Source of the DNA: Trochalopteron elliotii
Taxonomy: Eukaryota; Chordata; Aves; Passeriformes; Leiothrichidae
Assembly: GCA_024734555.1 (NCBI GenBank)
Contig: JANPWX010000026.1
Span: 1,244,783-1,308,782 of the forward strand
DNA: 64,000 bases
Direction of reading: 5' to 3'
The number at the start of each line of letters is the position of its first letter. Position 1 is the first letter of the stretch. Made by a program: the position numbers and the translations under genes. The notes under the pieces are model-generated. The model ran no database searches, was not told the DNA's origin, and was given only the letters and a program-made list of their open reading frames with translations. Positions 42,191 to 56,100 of the stretch are shown one piece after another.

Positions 42191-45100
42191 GTCCTTACCT
42201 TAAATCATCAGTTTACAGGAGTTGAAATTATATCTTTATAACTTAAAGCTAATCTCCAATGTTGGAAGAAACCAGTTTTGAAATTATTGTGTGTTTTCTG
42301 GGCAGAGAGTATGGCTTTAGTGGGCAAGGGTTTGTGTAAAGGTGAAGAAAAATATTATTTATTAACTTTTTAATTGATGCTGGCTCAGAAAACTTTTTCA
42401 TGTAAGCAGTATTTTGGTATATTAGCCTTGTAATATTTACAGTGAAGTTGCCCTCTGCCCTCCCATTAATTTTTGTATAGTTTGGATTTTTTTTCAGTTC
42501 ATTTTGAACAGAGTTTTCACCAAAAAACATTGACTAGCAGGAACATTGACTGTATATAAAATTCTCTACAAGTTATTTGTTTCTAGCAACGTGTAGCTAC
42601 ATGTTGAATGTGACAATTCTTTGGAACAAAGAACTTCTTTAAAATTGGCATGATGGAACTGTATTTCACTCCTGACTTATAAATAAAATGCTTATTGACA
42701 CTGGAATTAATAGTTGATTTTATTTTAAAAGTTGAAACAACAGAAAAACCTCTTGAGAATTATCAAATATATGATTTGCTATAAACTAATCTATTTCATT
42801 TTATTTAGAGTTATTTTATGCCTACCTGTCCTCCCACTAAAAGGTAACAGTTTTGCTTGAACAGTTTCAAGTTCCAAATCTTGCATAGGTAATAGCTAGC
42901 AAATATAAAAACAATCAACTTTAACTGATATATTTAATATTTTGTCTTGCTTTAATAAAGCCATCTCTCTCAAAGCTACCTTATGACCTATACTTCTGAT
43001 ACTTTCTCAGTATATACATGTATAGCTATCCAACCATAAAATGTAATAATTTACGTATTATAATTTTACACAAATTTAAGGACAACAACTAAGAACTTAA
43101 ATTTTTAAATCACATTTTTATTTCTCTTCCACATGTGCTTTCGTAGCTATCTTTCTGGAGATTCCAAGCAATCTACTCAATTATCATGATTTTATAGCTC
43201 TCCTTTTTGTTTATTTGAGCATTAAATATTTGTACTATTTTTCAAAGTAGGATTGTATGCTGGGGATGGGAAGAGATTGGTTTTATTCCTCTATGCACTT
43301 ACACAGTTAGTCTCCTTGGCTGTCTTAACTTTTATTTTACTTTTATGGTAATTTCTCCTTCATCTCCCTCGCATATTGCTTTGTCCATTCAGTTTTGCAT
43401 GATTCATCAACGAAAAATACACTTTGTTTACAAATTTTTTTCTGTATTTTGCTCTTTTTCAGTTAGCTTTCATGCCTGGGTAGCTTTTTTCTTTTTCATT
43501 TGGCTTAATGTCATCTTCAATTTTTTTGAAATCTGGACATAATCTAAAGTAGCAGTGAACCTTCAGTGCTGAGAAACAAAAACCCATAGCTGCTGAGTCT
43601 GAGAAAGCACGCACTTTCAAATGTATTTTTTTTTTTTTTTAATATTGTTCCATTGCTTAGCTCTTCTGCTGGATGTGTGGGTGCCATAGCACATACCTCA
43701 CTGACTTACTGTATGCTTATTATTCTTGGCACTGCATGTAATATGGTAAGATCAATTTAGTCAGATTCTACATTTGCGTGGTTTGATAATAGTGAATACT
43801 TCTGAAAAAGGAAATAAGAAATAGAAAGTGGATTGTGTCATTCTCACAAGAGTGTCTTCCCAGATTCTGGTAACTAGGAATTTAAAGACTGGGAACTCCC
43901 AGCTGGCCTGTTCTGAAGCTAATCCAATTTATGCTTCTGTTTTATGAAACATTCTGTAAGAAGGAATTTTTAAATTGAATTGTGCCATATATGGAAAGGT
44001 CTTCCTTGTGGGTTTTAAATCTACTGATTAGAAAATTTATTTTCAATTCCATGCTTTGAGTGAGACAGATAATTCAGGGCATGGCTATACCCACATCACT
44101 GGGGATTTTCAAGCTACTCAAATATTTTCTCTATGCCAAATCTTGCCTTAAAAATTTTTCTAAGATACACTGGGAAATGGTCCTCTCAGAATATAGCTAA
44201 CTGAATCTATTTTACTTGTCTTACTGTTGCTGTTCTCCTTTATTTTTTTTTTAAATTATTATTATCAATGCAGTATCGTATAGTAATTAGCTTCAGCATA
44301 TCAAACTCTATGGGACTTGGGCAATATATGTAGGTCATTTCCGAAGAAAATGTCCTAGTTCTCTTTTCTGACTGAGAAATATTGTCACATAGGATTTTCA
44401 TTCTGGCGTTTATTTTGGTGTTTAGATAGATATCCATAAATAATTGTGGAAAATTACATTTAAACAATAACAGGAAGTAGTATAAGGTTAAAATATATGG
44501 TAACAGAAGAAATGTGTTGGAAAGATTCATTTAAACAAATGATGGTAGAAGAAAGGGTGTTGAGAAGGCATGATAATCAAAAAACACGCAAGATGTGAGC
44601 CGTGGGTAGACCAACAAGAAACAGACAATTGCATAGTCACCCTCATTGTGACCACACATTTCCTCCAATCCCAGCCAATTCCACCACAATCCCTTAGAGA
44701 ATAAGGACTGAGTTCTTTGTTTGTTTGTTTTATTTCACTGTCCCTCTAGAATTGTAGTTTTTTAACATTTCAATGCAAGAAATAAGTATGTGCATTTCTT
44801 TAGAGAGGATCCAAGAGCTTGCTGCTGCCAAAATGTGTGACTGTCACAAATATCCTGAGTTAATTGCTTGGAATCTATCTGGCATCAAGTCAGAATTTTG
44901 TTTTTCTGTGTATTTCACCTGTGGGGACTGTTTCTGCTAGATGTATTCAGAGCTCTGTTGAAGCAGCTGTAAATTTTATTGAAATGGAGGTGTCAAGTTT
45001 CCCTCGTGCATTCATCATGTGGTGGGAAACAAGAATCAGGTCCCCCTTCTGCTTCGTTTGGGGTGTAGACTACCTCAAGAATTGTAGATCACAAAAACAT

Positions 45101-46599
45101 TTGTTAGGTTTGAGGGCTGACCAATTCTGTTACAAAGCCATTGTGACAGTTGGTGGGTCAGAAATAGTCACTAGGTTGCTAGTTGGAGCACTAATGTGGA
45201 TGGATCAAGTCCTAATCCTTATTCCAGGTACTGTTTTAAGCTACAAAAGTTCAGCTGAAGAGAAAGGTAGATTCTTCATAGTACTCTCAATTCTCATAGC
45301 TCAGGAGTCTTCTTGGAGATATGGCATCTTAGAAGAAATAATTTGTCTAAAGAAAATTTCAAGTTTTTAATTTTTTTTTTCCACTACATCCATGAATGTC
45401 TCAATTGTAAGAAATATTCTCCACTATTTTATTTATTAATGCTGCACTCCATTTCTGGATGCTTTGTGACTCTAAGGGCTTTTGTAAACAGAATCTACAT
45501 TAATTTGGAGAGTTTAATAGTAATTTGAAATGGTGTTACTAAGGGCAAAATGTGGTCCCAAATGTGCTTTGATACGGATGTGGTGGTTATGATAGAATCT
45601 CTCAAAATTCCTTAACTATGACTATTAGAGCTAAAAACTTTAGGGATACAGTTAGCTGGCTTGCTATAATTAAAGCAGTTTCTTATTGTAATCTGCTTTT
45701 AGTCAGGCATACCTGAGAGCTGAAATTAACCTTTTTAAAATTCTCATCTTTCATGCCTGAGGGGCCCTTGAAGTGTGAGTGTATTAGAATGACTTTTTTT
45801 CCTTATTTTATTCTGCAGTAGAGATTTTTTTTTTCTTTTCATGCTGAGTTCTTGTTTAAGTCAGCTCTCTCTGAAGTACATTTTTTATATACGTTCCTTT
45901 GAGTCTGGATAAGCTAATTACTTACAGACTCAGTGGACTTAGTGTGCACGAAAGCTAGACTTTGATTTTGATTTGGATTATTTTTTTCTAGATCTATTCT
46001 CATTTGCAGTTTATTATGAATATTTGCTATTACTGATAGAATTTCCAGTCAGAATATCCTCAAATATGCACCTGCTTTTGAAAAACACATTTCACAGAAA
46101 TAGGTGCTACAGACATAAAATACTAAACAGTGGAAGTCCTGAGATACCATTTCTCAGCACTTCAGTTGATACATTTGTTGAGGAGATTCTGGTATTCATG
46201 CTCTCTCGTAGCTTTTTGCACTGGTTTCCTTTTCTCAGGCATTAATACATTATTGTTTCCTGCTGCATCCTGATATTGTCCCTGTCCTGTGTGCCTCTTG
46301 GCTTCTTTAAGTGTTTAAAGTCCTGGACTATCCTAGCTTTAAATTTTCCAGAGGAGCTTTTCTCAGTGTCACAGAAAGATAATTGCACCAAGTACCTTTA
46401 CTCTAGTCTTAGAATATTTTCCCATTTAGTTAAATGTTTCATTTTTGTTACTTTAATTTTTTGGTTTGTTTGTTTCATATGGCAATTAAATCTTCTTCAA
46501 CAATATTATTTAAAGTTACTGTTGCATTTGTATTCTTTGGTTCTTTTTGGTCCTTGCTGAGGACAGAAATTCATATTTAGCTCACCTAAATCTTGTAAC
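42191..46599 (+). other. FSTL5: FSTL5 intron sequence, no gene seen
   Basis: AT-rich intron. A 168-codon frame at 44864-45370 on the + strand is the longest outside repeats; its translation shows no known domain, signal peptide or family similarity that I can recognise, and no codon pattern was evaluated. It is left unannotated as a gene. Confidence 0.55.
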
Positions 46600-47120
46600 A
46601 TGAAATTCCCTCCAGCATTAAAGTACTTTACTATTCTTCAAATCTTTCTTAATTTCCTGATGATATGCCCAGAAGTGAATATGCTATTCCAGAAGCAGCT
46701 GTGGAAGCTGTGGAAGTGCAGGATACCAAGCACTGAAACTCTGTTGCATGAAGCTTTTAATATGCGCAGCCTAATGCAGCAAAGGCTTTTTTTCAACCAG
46801 TTCACATCAGTAAAATATATTGTTTTTCTTAACTCCCCTGATTTTGTGTTTCTCTGAAAATTTTTTCTTTTTCTTCAAAAACTTTTCCAAATTATTTTTC
46901 CCAGTCTAATGCAATTTCATTTTCTTCAGGTTGTGTTTTGAAAATCTTTGTCTCATTGATATTGCTTTATCTCTGGTGTGATTTATGTATTTCTTCAGCT
47001 TATTAGTTATTGAATCTTCTAGGTTATTACTGAGGATGCTGAGGACTAGGCCTAGTAAAGTTCTGTATATCTTCCTAGCTGGGGCCTTTTACTGTTCAGT
47101 ACACATCACGTCTTGAAGCC
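46600..47120 (-). mobile_element. Probable very old CR1-like LINE relic
   Basis: On the + strand, TATTCTTCAAATCTTTCTTAAT, then GCCCAGAAGTGAATATGCTATTCC and later GGACTAGGCCTAGTA follow the order of the reverse complement of the CR1 ORF2 region (compare a consensus like CAGAACTGCACACAGTATTCC). Coding is destroyed. The limits are rough, and the call rests on remembered consensus only. Confidence 0.35.
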
Positions 47121-50100
47121 CTTTTGAGTGTAGATTCTTAACATTTTCTTCCCTTATGAATTACAATAATTGGAACTGTGCTAAATCATTCACTGAAATA
47201 GGAAAAGTTTTCATTCATTAGATGGCTTTGTTTACCTTTTCTCTGTGCTCCTCTGAATAACAAGGAAATTCAATCAGTAATCATATTTCAAAATTGAATT
47301 ACTGTTTTCTTCCCTGTGGACTGACACAGGTTTTTACCCCTCCACTTTAAAATTAACATTTGATGTTGCTTTCTAATACTACTTTCTCATATTATTAATT
47401 GCAGCCTAGCAAATTAGGCTGGGTTTGATACAAATGACCAAACACATTTTTTAAATCTAATTCTGTAAAGTGAACAAACATATGCTTACACCAGTTCTAG
47501 GAAGAGAAACCATGAATACTTTTTCTTTCTAACCAGTGTTTTATGCCCCCTCTCATAATCTGCAGAATATAGTTTTCAAGGCTCCAAGTAGTCATTTATT
47601 CAGAATATAACTTCATTTTTCATCACTGAAGATACATACATAAGACTTCCCAAGCCATAGGATGTTTAGTTACAGGTAAGTGGGTAGTCTAGTCTAGAAA
47701 TCTCTACTTGGACCCTTTCCTGTGAGAATAATAAGCTCTCTTCTCTTCTTCCCCTCACTGCTAGTTCTTTGACCTTTCGAGAGGATAAGTGGAAAGAAGG
47801 CAATACTGAAGGGAAAAATCCAGCTCAGGAAAGGAACATACCCTGTTAAATGCCTTCCAAGTACAATGTTTTAATTTTTATCTGAACGTGTAAAACTCTT
47901 TAATATATTATACTGAGTCAGAGGTGCTAACCATTTGTTTGAGCCTGAGCATTTTTTCCCTGAGCACTGTCTGTATTGCTGACTTAGTGACATGGATTAG
48001 CACTTGTCCTTTAATGCCACATTTGATTGGTTATGTCCACTGAAGTCAAATTAAGTTGAAACTAAATAACATTTGCTTACACTTAAACTATTAAGGATGT
48101 CATAAAGTTTATCTGTGTCTTGAATATTTTAAACATTTAATTTCTTTTTTAAGAAATAAACTAGAACCAGTTAATGGGTGCTACCATGTTGCTCCTCTGT
48201 AGCTGGACTGGATTTCTCAGGTGCATGAAGGTCATTTCTCCTGCATGGTCAGATCCAAAGTAACAGTGCAATGTAACCCCTCACTTAGGAAGAGTAAAAG
48301 GCATATTTGTCCAGAAGTTACATAGCGTTTTCCTAGAACATCAAAGGAAAAATAGCAGCTCAATATCTATTGTTGACTCTTCAAATTTTATGTCTTTTCT
48401 GGCCCATCCTCTGTAATACAATCAGTCCCTTCTCATGTAGCAGTTGCACCTGACCTGGGAGCAACAATTCCAGTCTATTCCTCTTATAACTCTCTGCTGA
48501 TCAAAGCTGCCATTATTCTCTCATTTCCTTTATAGTTCCTAATGACTTTGTCTCACGAGTAGGATACTTTCTCCTTTGTTATGTCTGGACAAGAAAAATC
48601 CTAGAATAACAATGCTGCAATGCAAAAATCAATTCTAGATCTCTTCCCATAATGTCCTTTATCCTTCAGGTAAAGCAATTGGCCATTGGGAGGGATTAAT
48701 CCCTTTGTGGTCTGTAGTCTTCCTGGTTGTGAGGCATGCTTGTTGAAGTGGAAATCTTGTTATTTAGCTACCTGAGTCAATAAATTCTATGTTGAATATA
48801 TATATATTACACTGAGTAATGCTGGAGGAATTATTGCCAGGAAAAGTTATTTTTGTAGTTGCAAAGGGAATCCTCCACCCAGTCAGGTTTCAAGCAAGTG
48901 TGCTGGAGACATTCTTTGTATTTATGGTAACAAAAATGCTCCAAAAATAATAGGAAATATATAAAAAATCTTTAAAGCCAGTGGATTTTGCATACATTAT
49001 CATATGAAGCATAAAATGATCATTGTTAAATTTTTAAAATATTGCAATATTACAGTCCAAATGCTTAGATTTTGGCATGGTTAGAATAACGTAAAGCAGG
49101 ATGCATCATGGAAAATGCTAAATTAATGATGCTACAGATAATGACCTTAATAGCAGCTGTCCCTTGGCAATGAAGTAATGGCAATAGTATTTAGCTTTTG
49201 TGTAGCAATTTCCATTTTCAAAGTACTGCACTTAATTAATAGATTTTATAGAGGGGAAAAAACAATTCTTGTCTAAAGCTCTTGAATGACTTTACATTTT
49301 CTCTTAGGATTGAGTAAGGAACCCTTTACAAGGGAGTACAGCTAGTAACTAGAAAGTCAAGTCCTTCTACAGGACTAAAGAAACTCTATCTCCTGTTATA
49401 TATTCTGCAAATAAATGGTGTGTCTAGAAGTCATTCTCCAGTTTCCACCTACCTTTTCAGAAGGGAGGAAACTGGAGAATACATAATGTTCTACCATGGA
49501 ATCCTTCTAACAAGCAGAACAGGTAAGTCATAATACAGTTTTCTAAGAATAAAACTATAATTCAGGGTTCTGGAAACTAAAGGCAATTTTCTCTTGTATC
49601 TCTTCTCTCAGTTGCAATATGTTTGACACATTTCTTAGTTTTTTTGACCACTCAAAGTTGTGCAACTCTAGAAGATCTTTTTAAAAGAAATTAAATTATG
49701 TAAATGAGGGGGGAAAAAAAGGGATAGATACCCTTATGAGATCAGCATTGACCTTTAGAGAGTTAGTCCCTACAGAAGAACTAGGCTTTTTGCCATTTAT
49801 TTGGTAATTTTATAATTCAATAGGAAGGGATTCTTTGAGAAGCTTTCTTCATTGCTACTGAAGATTATCTGTAATTAAGTGAAAATGAGATGGAATGAAC
49901 ATACAGCAAAAGACTGTAAACATGTTTACACATTTTGATAAACATTCCTGCATTTTTTCCTCTTGTAGCATTGATTCATCTGCATCATACTAAATGGAAA
50001 TGAGCAAGATGTAAAATTAATCCACCCTTGTAACTATCTGAAGAGAGTAATTATCTGATGCTTACAAGCTGTTTCTAGAATAGATCCTTTCCAAGCTACA

Positions 50101-53100
50101 TTAATTTTACTGTGTCTGTGTTTGAGTTTCAAATTACAGTGGATCACGTTCTTTAACAACCTAAATGCTGTAGGTCCACTTAAGTCAGTGGAGCTGTACA
50201 GATTTTTCTTTTACAGGAACAGAGCCCCAAAGGATCTAGATCTCCACTGCAATTTTGACGTTGCAATAGATGATAGCAATTTATGTGTGTTTATTGTGAG
50301 AAATCAGTGTATGGACAACTTGTGATGCCTGGTTAATTGTGTTCGGTTCCCATATCATAAGTGCTCAAACTGTGGAGCCTTAACAAGCATCACACTATTT
50401 GCATAGCAGAAGCTCAAGAACATTCAGATTTGACAGCTAACTTTATGCTAAGTATACATAAAAGAAAATATCCTGTCCTGGAAAATCAGTTTAAGACTTT
50501 TGGGGAATGGAGAATGGGAAATTGCCAGATTAAAGGATAAAAAGCTAACAAAGGATTTATAGGGTTTTTATTCTGTGTAGGGTTTGGTTTGCTGTATTTT
50601 TGGGTTTTGTTTTTTTTTAGTTGCTTTGTTTTGGTTTTGTTTCAGAGCAAGGAAATGGCTAAGTCCTTGCTTGAGGCAAACCAAGAAAAGCTAGACATCT
50701 GGATCTAGTCCCAAGAAGCTGTTATCCTGGTACTTATACCCTGTACTGATAGCCTGAAGACTGGGATCTTAAACCTATGCTAATTTCTTATCCTAATCTC
50801 TTATGCTAGTTTCTGAGATAGGTAAGAGATTGCTTTTATGATAAAAGTTCACATACTCATCAGCAATAATCAAGTATGGTTGCAGGAACCTGTGGGAAAT
50901 ACTATCCAAGTCAGGTCAACACTGAAAGGAAGTTTATATACGAAAATAAAATCTAATTTAAGAGTTAAAAATTCAAACATTTAAAGATTTTTTTTTTTAG
51001 ATTTGTATCTAAGATATTAGAAACCTATTGCTAACACATAGTAGGAGGAAACACATTTACTGGGTGCAAGGACAGAGAAATATCACTTTTTACAGCAGTT
51101 GGCTTGACCTAAGTACCTCATGAAATTGCACTTTGTACATCTGTGACGTTGTTACTTTATACTTAAACCCCCAAAACCTCATAACTTTAAGAAAACTATG
51201 CAAAAAGCTTCTGTACAAGTTTCTGAAGAAATGACAGGACAAGCAAGAGTCTAGCTATATAAAGCTGCATGTGAGAAAGATTATTCAATTTCTCAACAGT
51301 AGAGGAACTGGAGATTGTGTAAGGATCTAATGTGATCAGAAATGTTTTCCTGAAAATTCATAAAATTTCTCAAAGTTTTTTTTCTGAAACCTGGTGGAAA
51401 GAACTGACAGAACAGGCCAATAGTAAACCAGGACTTTAAAACTTTCTGAAAGATCTTGACCTTCTATGAGTGATTCTCCCTTTGTTAAACTTGTAGCACG
51501 TTCCAAACTTGTTTTTCAATAGTGCAGTAATGATTTCCAGACCTTGTGAAAGCACGAGTGATGTGAGTATATTATCTCTCTCTGAACATAATTACTAATT
51601 AGATTGTATTTCAGAAATGAAATGCAGCTATTAATACTCTGTAAATCAAAGGGATTCTTAAAGTGGAAATGGAGTCCATTTGTGTTAGAGAAATGAGGCA
51701 TAAAAGAAAGGTTTATGGAAACCTAATCTCTTTTCTTTTACTTTTCTCTCTGTAACGCTGCATTTGTATTTTTGGTATTCAGCTCCATATAGTATTAAAA
51801 GAGAAATATGTTAGTAAAGAAAAGCTCCACTTTCAGTAGATACTGATGATTAGATTTAAGTTCAATCAGAGTATTAAATAGAAATGTAAGTTCTCAGTCA
51901 AGACTTTTCTAGACTTTACCTTGTGGTCTGATTTTGATCTCAGTGATCTGCTCTTCAAGCTTTTTTTTCAAAACTTTTCTCTTAAAAAATCCTGTCCACT
52001 CAGGTTGGAGATTATAAAATGGAGCCTGTCAAAAGTCTCATTTGTTCTGTCATAGATGATGGTGGCTAAATCAGTGTCTAGACACTAATTAGCCAGTCTT
52101 TTCAGGCTCGCTACTGCATAGATCACCATTCTCCCTCTCCTGAAACCTGGCCTTGGTTTCTGTCTTTTTTTACCATCTTTGTGAATAGAGCCAGGATAAA
52201 AGTGGAAATCAGTAGATTTTGGGAAGCCCTAGTCCCAGGAACTACTGAGAAGTATAGGGACTCTCCCATGGGTCTCCATGGATACAGAGAAAACACAAGT
52301 TGAGTTCTTGCAAGCCTTTAGGGTTATAGAGTTAGTCATCAGCACCAGAACATTCTTTGGAAATTCTTAGGTGATTCCAGCCTTGAGAACCTCTCTTGAT
52401 ATCTGTATTGGGATTTTCATTTGGTTTTACTTACTGTAAATTGAAGAAAAATTGTATCTTGTTTCCTCTGTAAAGTGTTATAGAAACCACTGATGAATAA
52501 TGCTGTAATAAAAGTCTCTCCAAGAGGAAGGAACTTTAAAAAAATGTGTCCCAGTGAGGAAGATCATTAAACTCATTTACCCTGACTAACTGTGTTTTCT
52601 GGAAAAAAAAAATCCAAAGAGACTTGCATTGAATTTGCTAGCTTTTCTTAGCAGGTGAAACACTCTAGGGGAAAAAAAATAAATTCTGTTCTTTCATCTC
52701 TAAGGACTGTAACACTGTAGGCAGAGGCTTAGTACACTGCTTTCTCTAATTCTTTTATTATTTTGAATTATCTTCTGCTGACAGCTTATAACCTTTTTTT
52801 TTACAATAAGAATAGTTTTTGATACTTGATCTATCTGATGCAGCATCAAACTGAAGATCAAAGTGTTCTTCCTAGATCTTGTCCTCTAAGAGTGTAGAGT
52901 TGCTTTTAAAAAAATTTTCCAGTTATTGCTTTGTTATTTGATATTACGATAACTTGTCATGTGACTTTCATTTTTGCTATTTTGAAAGCACTAATACTGG
53001 TTGCTTTAGAAAAAATATAAGAGTAAAAATGTGCAAAAAAATTGCAAGTTGCTTATGATCATAAGTTTTTATTGTGGTTTAACCAGAAATACAAGTTGGA

Positions 53101-56100
53101 AACTCGTCAGATTTCCCTTTGTGCAGTTTCAAAGCTGGTATTTTTCTTATGAATGGGGTCATATAGATCATCATCATCTTCATCTCATTCTATGTATGCT
53201 TTATCCAAGCTATTACCCACACTTACAGCCTTTGCTTCCATACGGAGGCCAGTTTCTAAATTTTTTGATAAAGAACCTTCCTTTTTTGAATTGCTATTTA
53301 AAAAAAAAAGCAAACAAACCCAAACCAGCCACACAAAACTCTCTTCTGTATCTTATCATAATTGCCTGGTTCTTGCTGCCTTTAATAAAAGATGTTAGGA
53401 GAATCCTTTTTCAGTGGAAAATTACATGTTCCCTAGAAATGTATAAAATTCTGCCTTAATGCCACTTATTGTCATTGCCAGATGAGGAGGTCACAAAGCC
53501 CCATAATTTATTTTTCTGGCTTTAATACATGGCGTTTGTAAACTCTGGAGGAAAGCTTGTTTAAAGAGGTACTGTGAGCCATAAGAAATGCTGTTAAATT
53601 AGATTTATGGGGTTTACTTTGCTAGGAAGTGCTGTGCAAAATAAACCCTGAGCATGTGATTTTAATACTGCATGAAGGCTTTTGTCCCTAAAGTAAGACA
53701 GTAACAGAAGTTTATAAAACGGTACCAAAAGCTTTTCTTTCCTTGCTAGCTGAATCAAACTGGGCTTTTAGACTCGAGGTGTACACTGTCTCCCATTGTT
53801 AGATGCAGTGCCTGACATTATGGGAGTAGGAAGGAACTGTGGCACTGTTGGGATTGAGCCTATTATCAAGGCTGCTTTGAATACTGGGCACAGCTAAGCA
53901 GTAAGTGGGCAGCTGCTGCACACAGTGGCAGCCTTTTTGCTGCTTCATGGCACTGTGCTCTGAGGCTTTCGAGCAGGCTGTGTGTGAGGGTGGTGTCAAA
54001 CATGGGATGATGAGTGTAAGAGAGATGACACTGCAGTACAGCACTGCAGCATGTCTAGCCCTCCCTGGCCCAGCAGGCAGTTTCTTTTACATACCAACAC
54101 AGCAAATGGGTGATATTACAGGGTTAGAAAAATGTGTGTGTGAGGAGCCTAAGAGGCCACAAGAGTAGCTATTAAATGTCATTTGCAGTCCAGTTCTTGT
54201 GAGATTTGATTATTTGTTGAGTAGCTGAAAACATCTCTCTACCAATGTTCTGTAATGAGTCAGAGAACTTTCTTTGTCTCCACTGAAGCTAAACCACTAT
54301 TAGAACTCATTGTCTATTCAAGATGGATTGCTTAATCGGTTTTAAAAGGTCCATAAACCATGTCAGAATTTATTAGTAACAGTTGTTAGTATTATTGTAA
54401 TCCATGAAGACTGCATCTTTGTCCATCTGAATCCATAAAAGCCATCCAGTTTAAATCCCTTCCACAACCTCCTGGTCATGCAAATTTTTACAATTCATCG
54501 GTCAACAGAAACAGTATTATATATTCAGTTTAAGATTTGTAATTGTTTTACATTACAATCTTACATTGTTTACACCCTGTGTATACAGTCAGAAGCTGGA
54601 ATGGCAAGAGTTACTTGTTGAAATATGCAGGTAGCATACAGCTCTATTCTGTGTCTTTGTTCAAATTGGCTCAGAGTAAAACTGAAAGATATTAAGTTAA
54701 AGATCAAAGGGATTTTTTTTTTTTGTCATTGAGAAGCTACTTTGGTCGATGGGACTATACAATTATATAGCTATGAATAGAGTGATTCGAGATTCTTCAG
54801 GGGTATTTCTATTTGAGGACTTGGAGTCAAAGAATATTCTTTTATCTTGACAGGAAGGATTGCTCCCTCCTGCCCAAATAATTAACTTTTGGCATGGTTT
54901 TCTGTAGGGTTTAAACACCACATTTGGGAATATCATTATGAATGGGAAACTTGAGTTTTGCTTCACTATATTACATATCCTTAATCTATAATGAGCCACC
55001 TGATGATCTCAGCTGGAAAACATGACTACTAGGTCTCCCTCAAGCAAAAAAGTAATTTAAAAAGAAGGATGTGGAAGTCTTAGCTATGAAGGAAGTCGTT
55101 CTGTTTGGAGGCCTATTCAAGACTATAAATTGAGCTCTGTCCAGACCTAAGGAAACACAACTGTGTTTTGCTCTGATACTTGGGACTTGTCCTGAACAAT
55201 GCTTTCTCCAGCAAGATATAAACAGGTACAGCAGCAGATATACTTGCTATGAAAGAGAAATGCTAATGAAGTGTGTCATTCCACTTCATACCTCTTCTGA
55301 CGAGCATATGGGCACAAAAAGGTGCATGTCATGGAATTTTCTTTGTATAATGTGCATCCTGCAATGCAATCTGACAGTTTTGGGATGGCTTAATATAAAT
55401 TCTATAAGGAAAAATTTCATTAAAAAAAAATAAATACAGAAGCAAGGTTGTCTTAGAAAATTATCACTCATCTCCAAGTCAATGGCCAATCCTGTGCTTT
55501 GATTGCATAAATACAGCCAGCAAAAGAAACTCTATTAACTATAATTCAAGTTTTCAAAGTGTGTTTTTTTTCTCCATGTACTATATGATTGCAGTTGAAT
55601 GGCTAAATTTAGGTCTAGTGTTCTGCCATCTGTCTTTTAAAACACTAGTGTGTTAATGATTTTTCCTCAGTCCCTCATTGTAAACAAAATCTGTTGTTGG
55701 TTCTTGCTTGAGTAATTTTTCCTAAGATCTTTACACTGTGTATTGGCACTACAGTCAGTTTGAAATATCCTTCCACTGCATGATGAGTTAATGATCACAG
55801 CTGATGAAATTCAAAACAATGTTCTTACAGCACACCTGCTCATGCACAGGGATATTGACTGCAGAAAGGCTTTTATAATCCCACTGTGTTTAGTGAACTG
55901 CTATGCTAGATTAAAGAGAGAAGTAATTTAAAGTTTAGTTGTGAGTTCTGAGGTCACATTTGTTTTTGAGATGTAAGGAGGTTTCATTTGTATTATGGTT
56001 TGTTTCAATGCTAATCCTGATGGTACTTCTGAAAGAAATTATAAGAAAGCACTCTAAAACATATATGTGCATTAAAAAAAAAAGTTAAACATGTATAATT

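Noticed and set aside
49038..49051. 14-bp perfect palindrome AATATTGCAATATT
   Set aside because: Seven self-complementary pairs are expected several times by chance in 64 kb of AT-rich DNA.
50580..50646. Strong-looking pyrimidine tract ending in CAG as a splice acceptor for another exon
   Set aside because: The sequence after the AG does not encode any FSTL5 segment and hits stops soon; the tract is T/G low-complexity.
53031..53459. 142-codon + strand frame
   Set aside because: No domain; starts and ends without splice or promoter context. A second frame overlaps it, and it is consistent with chance.
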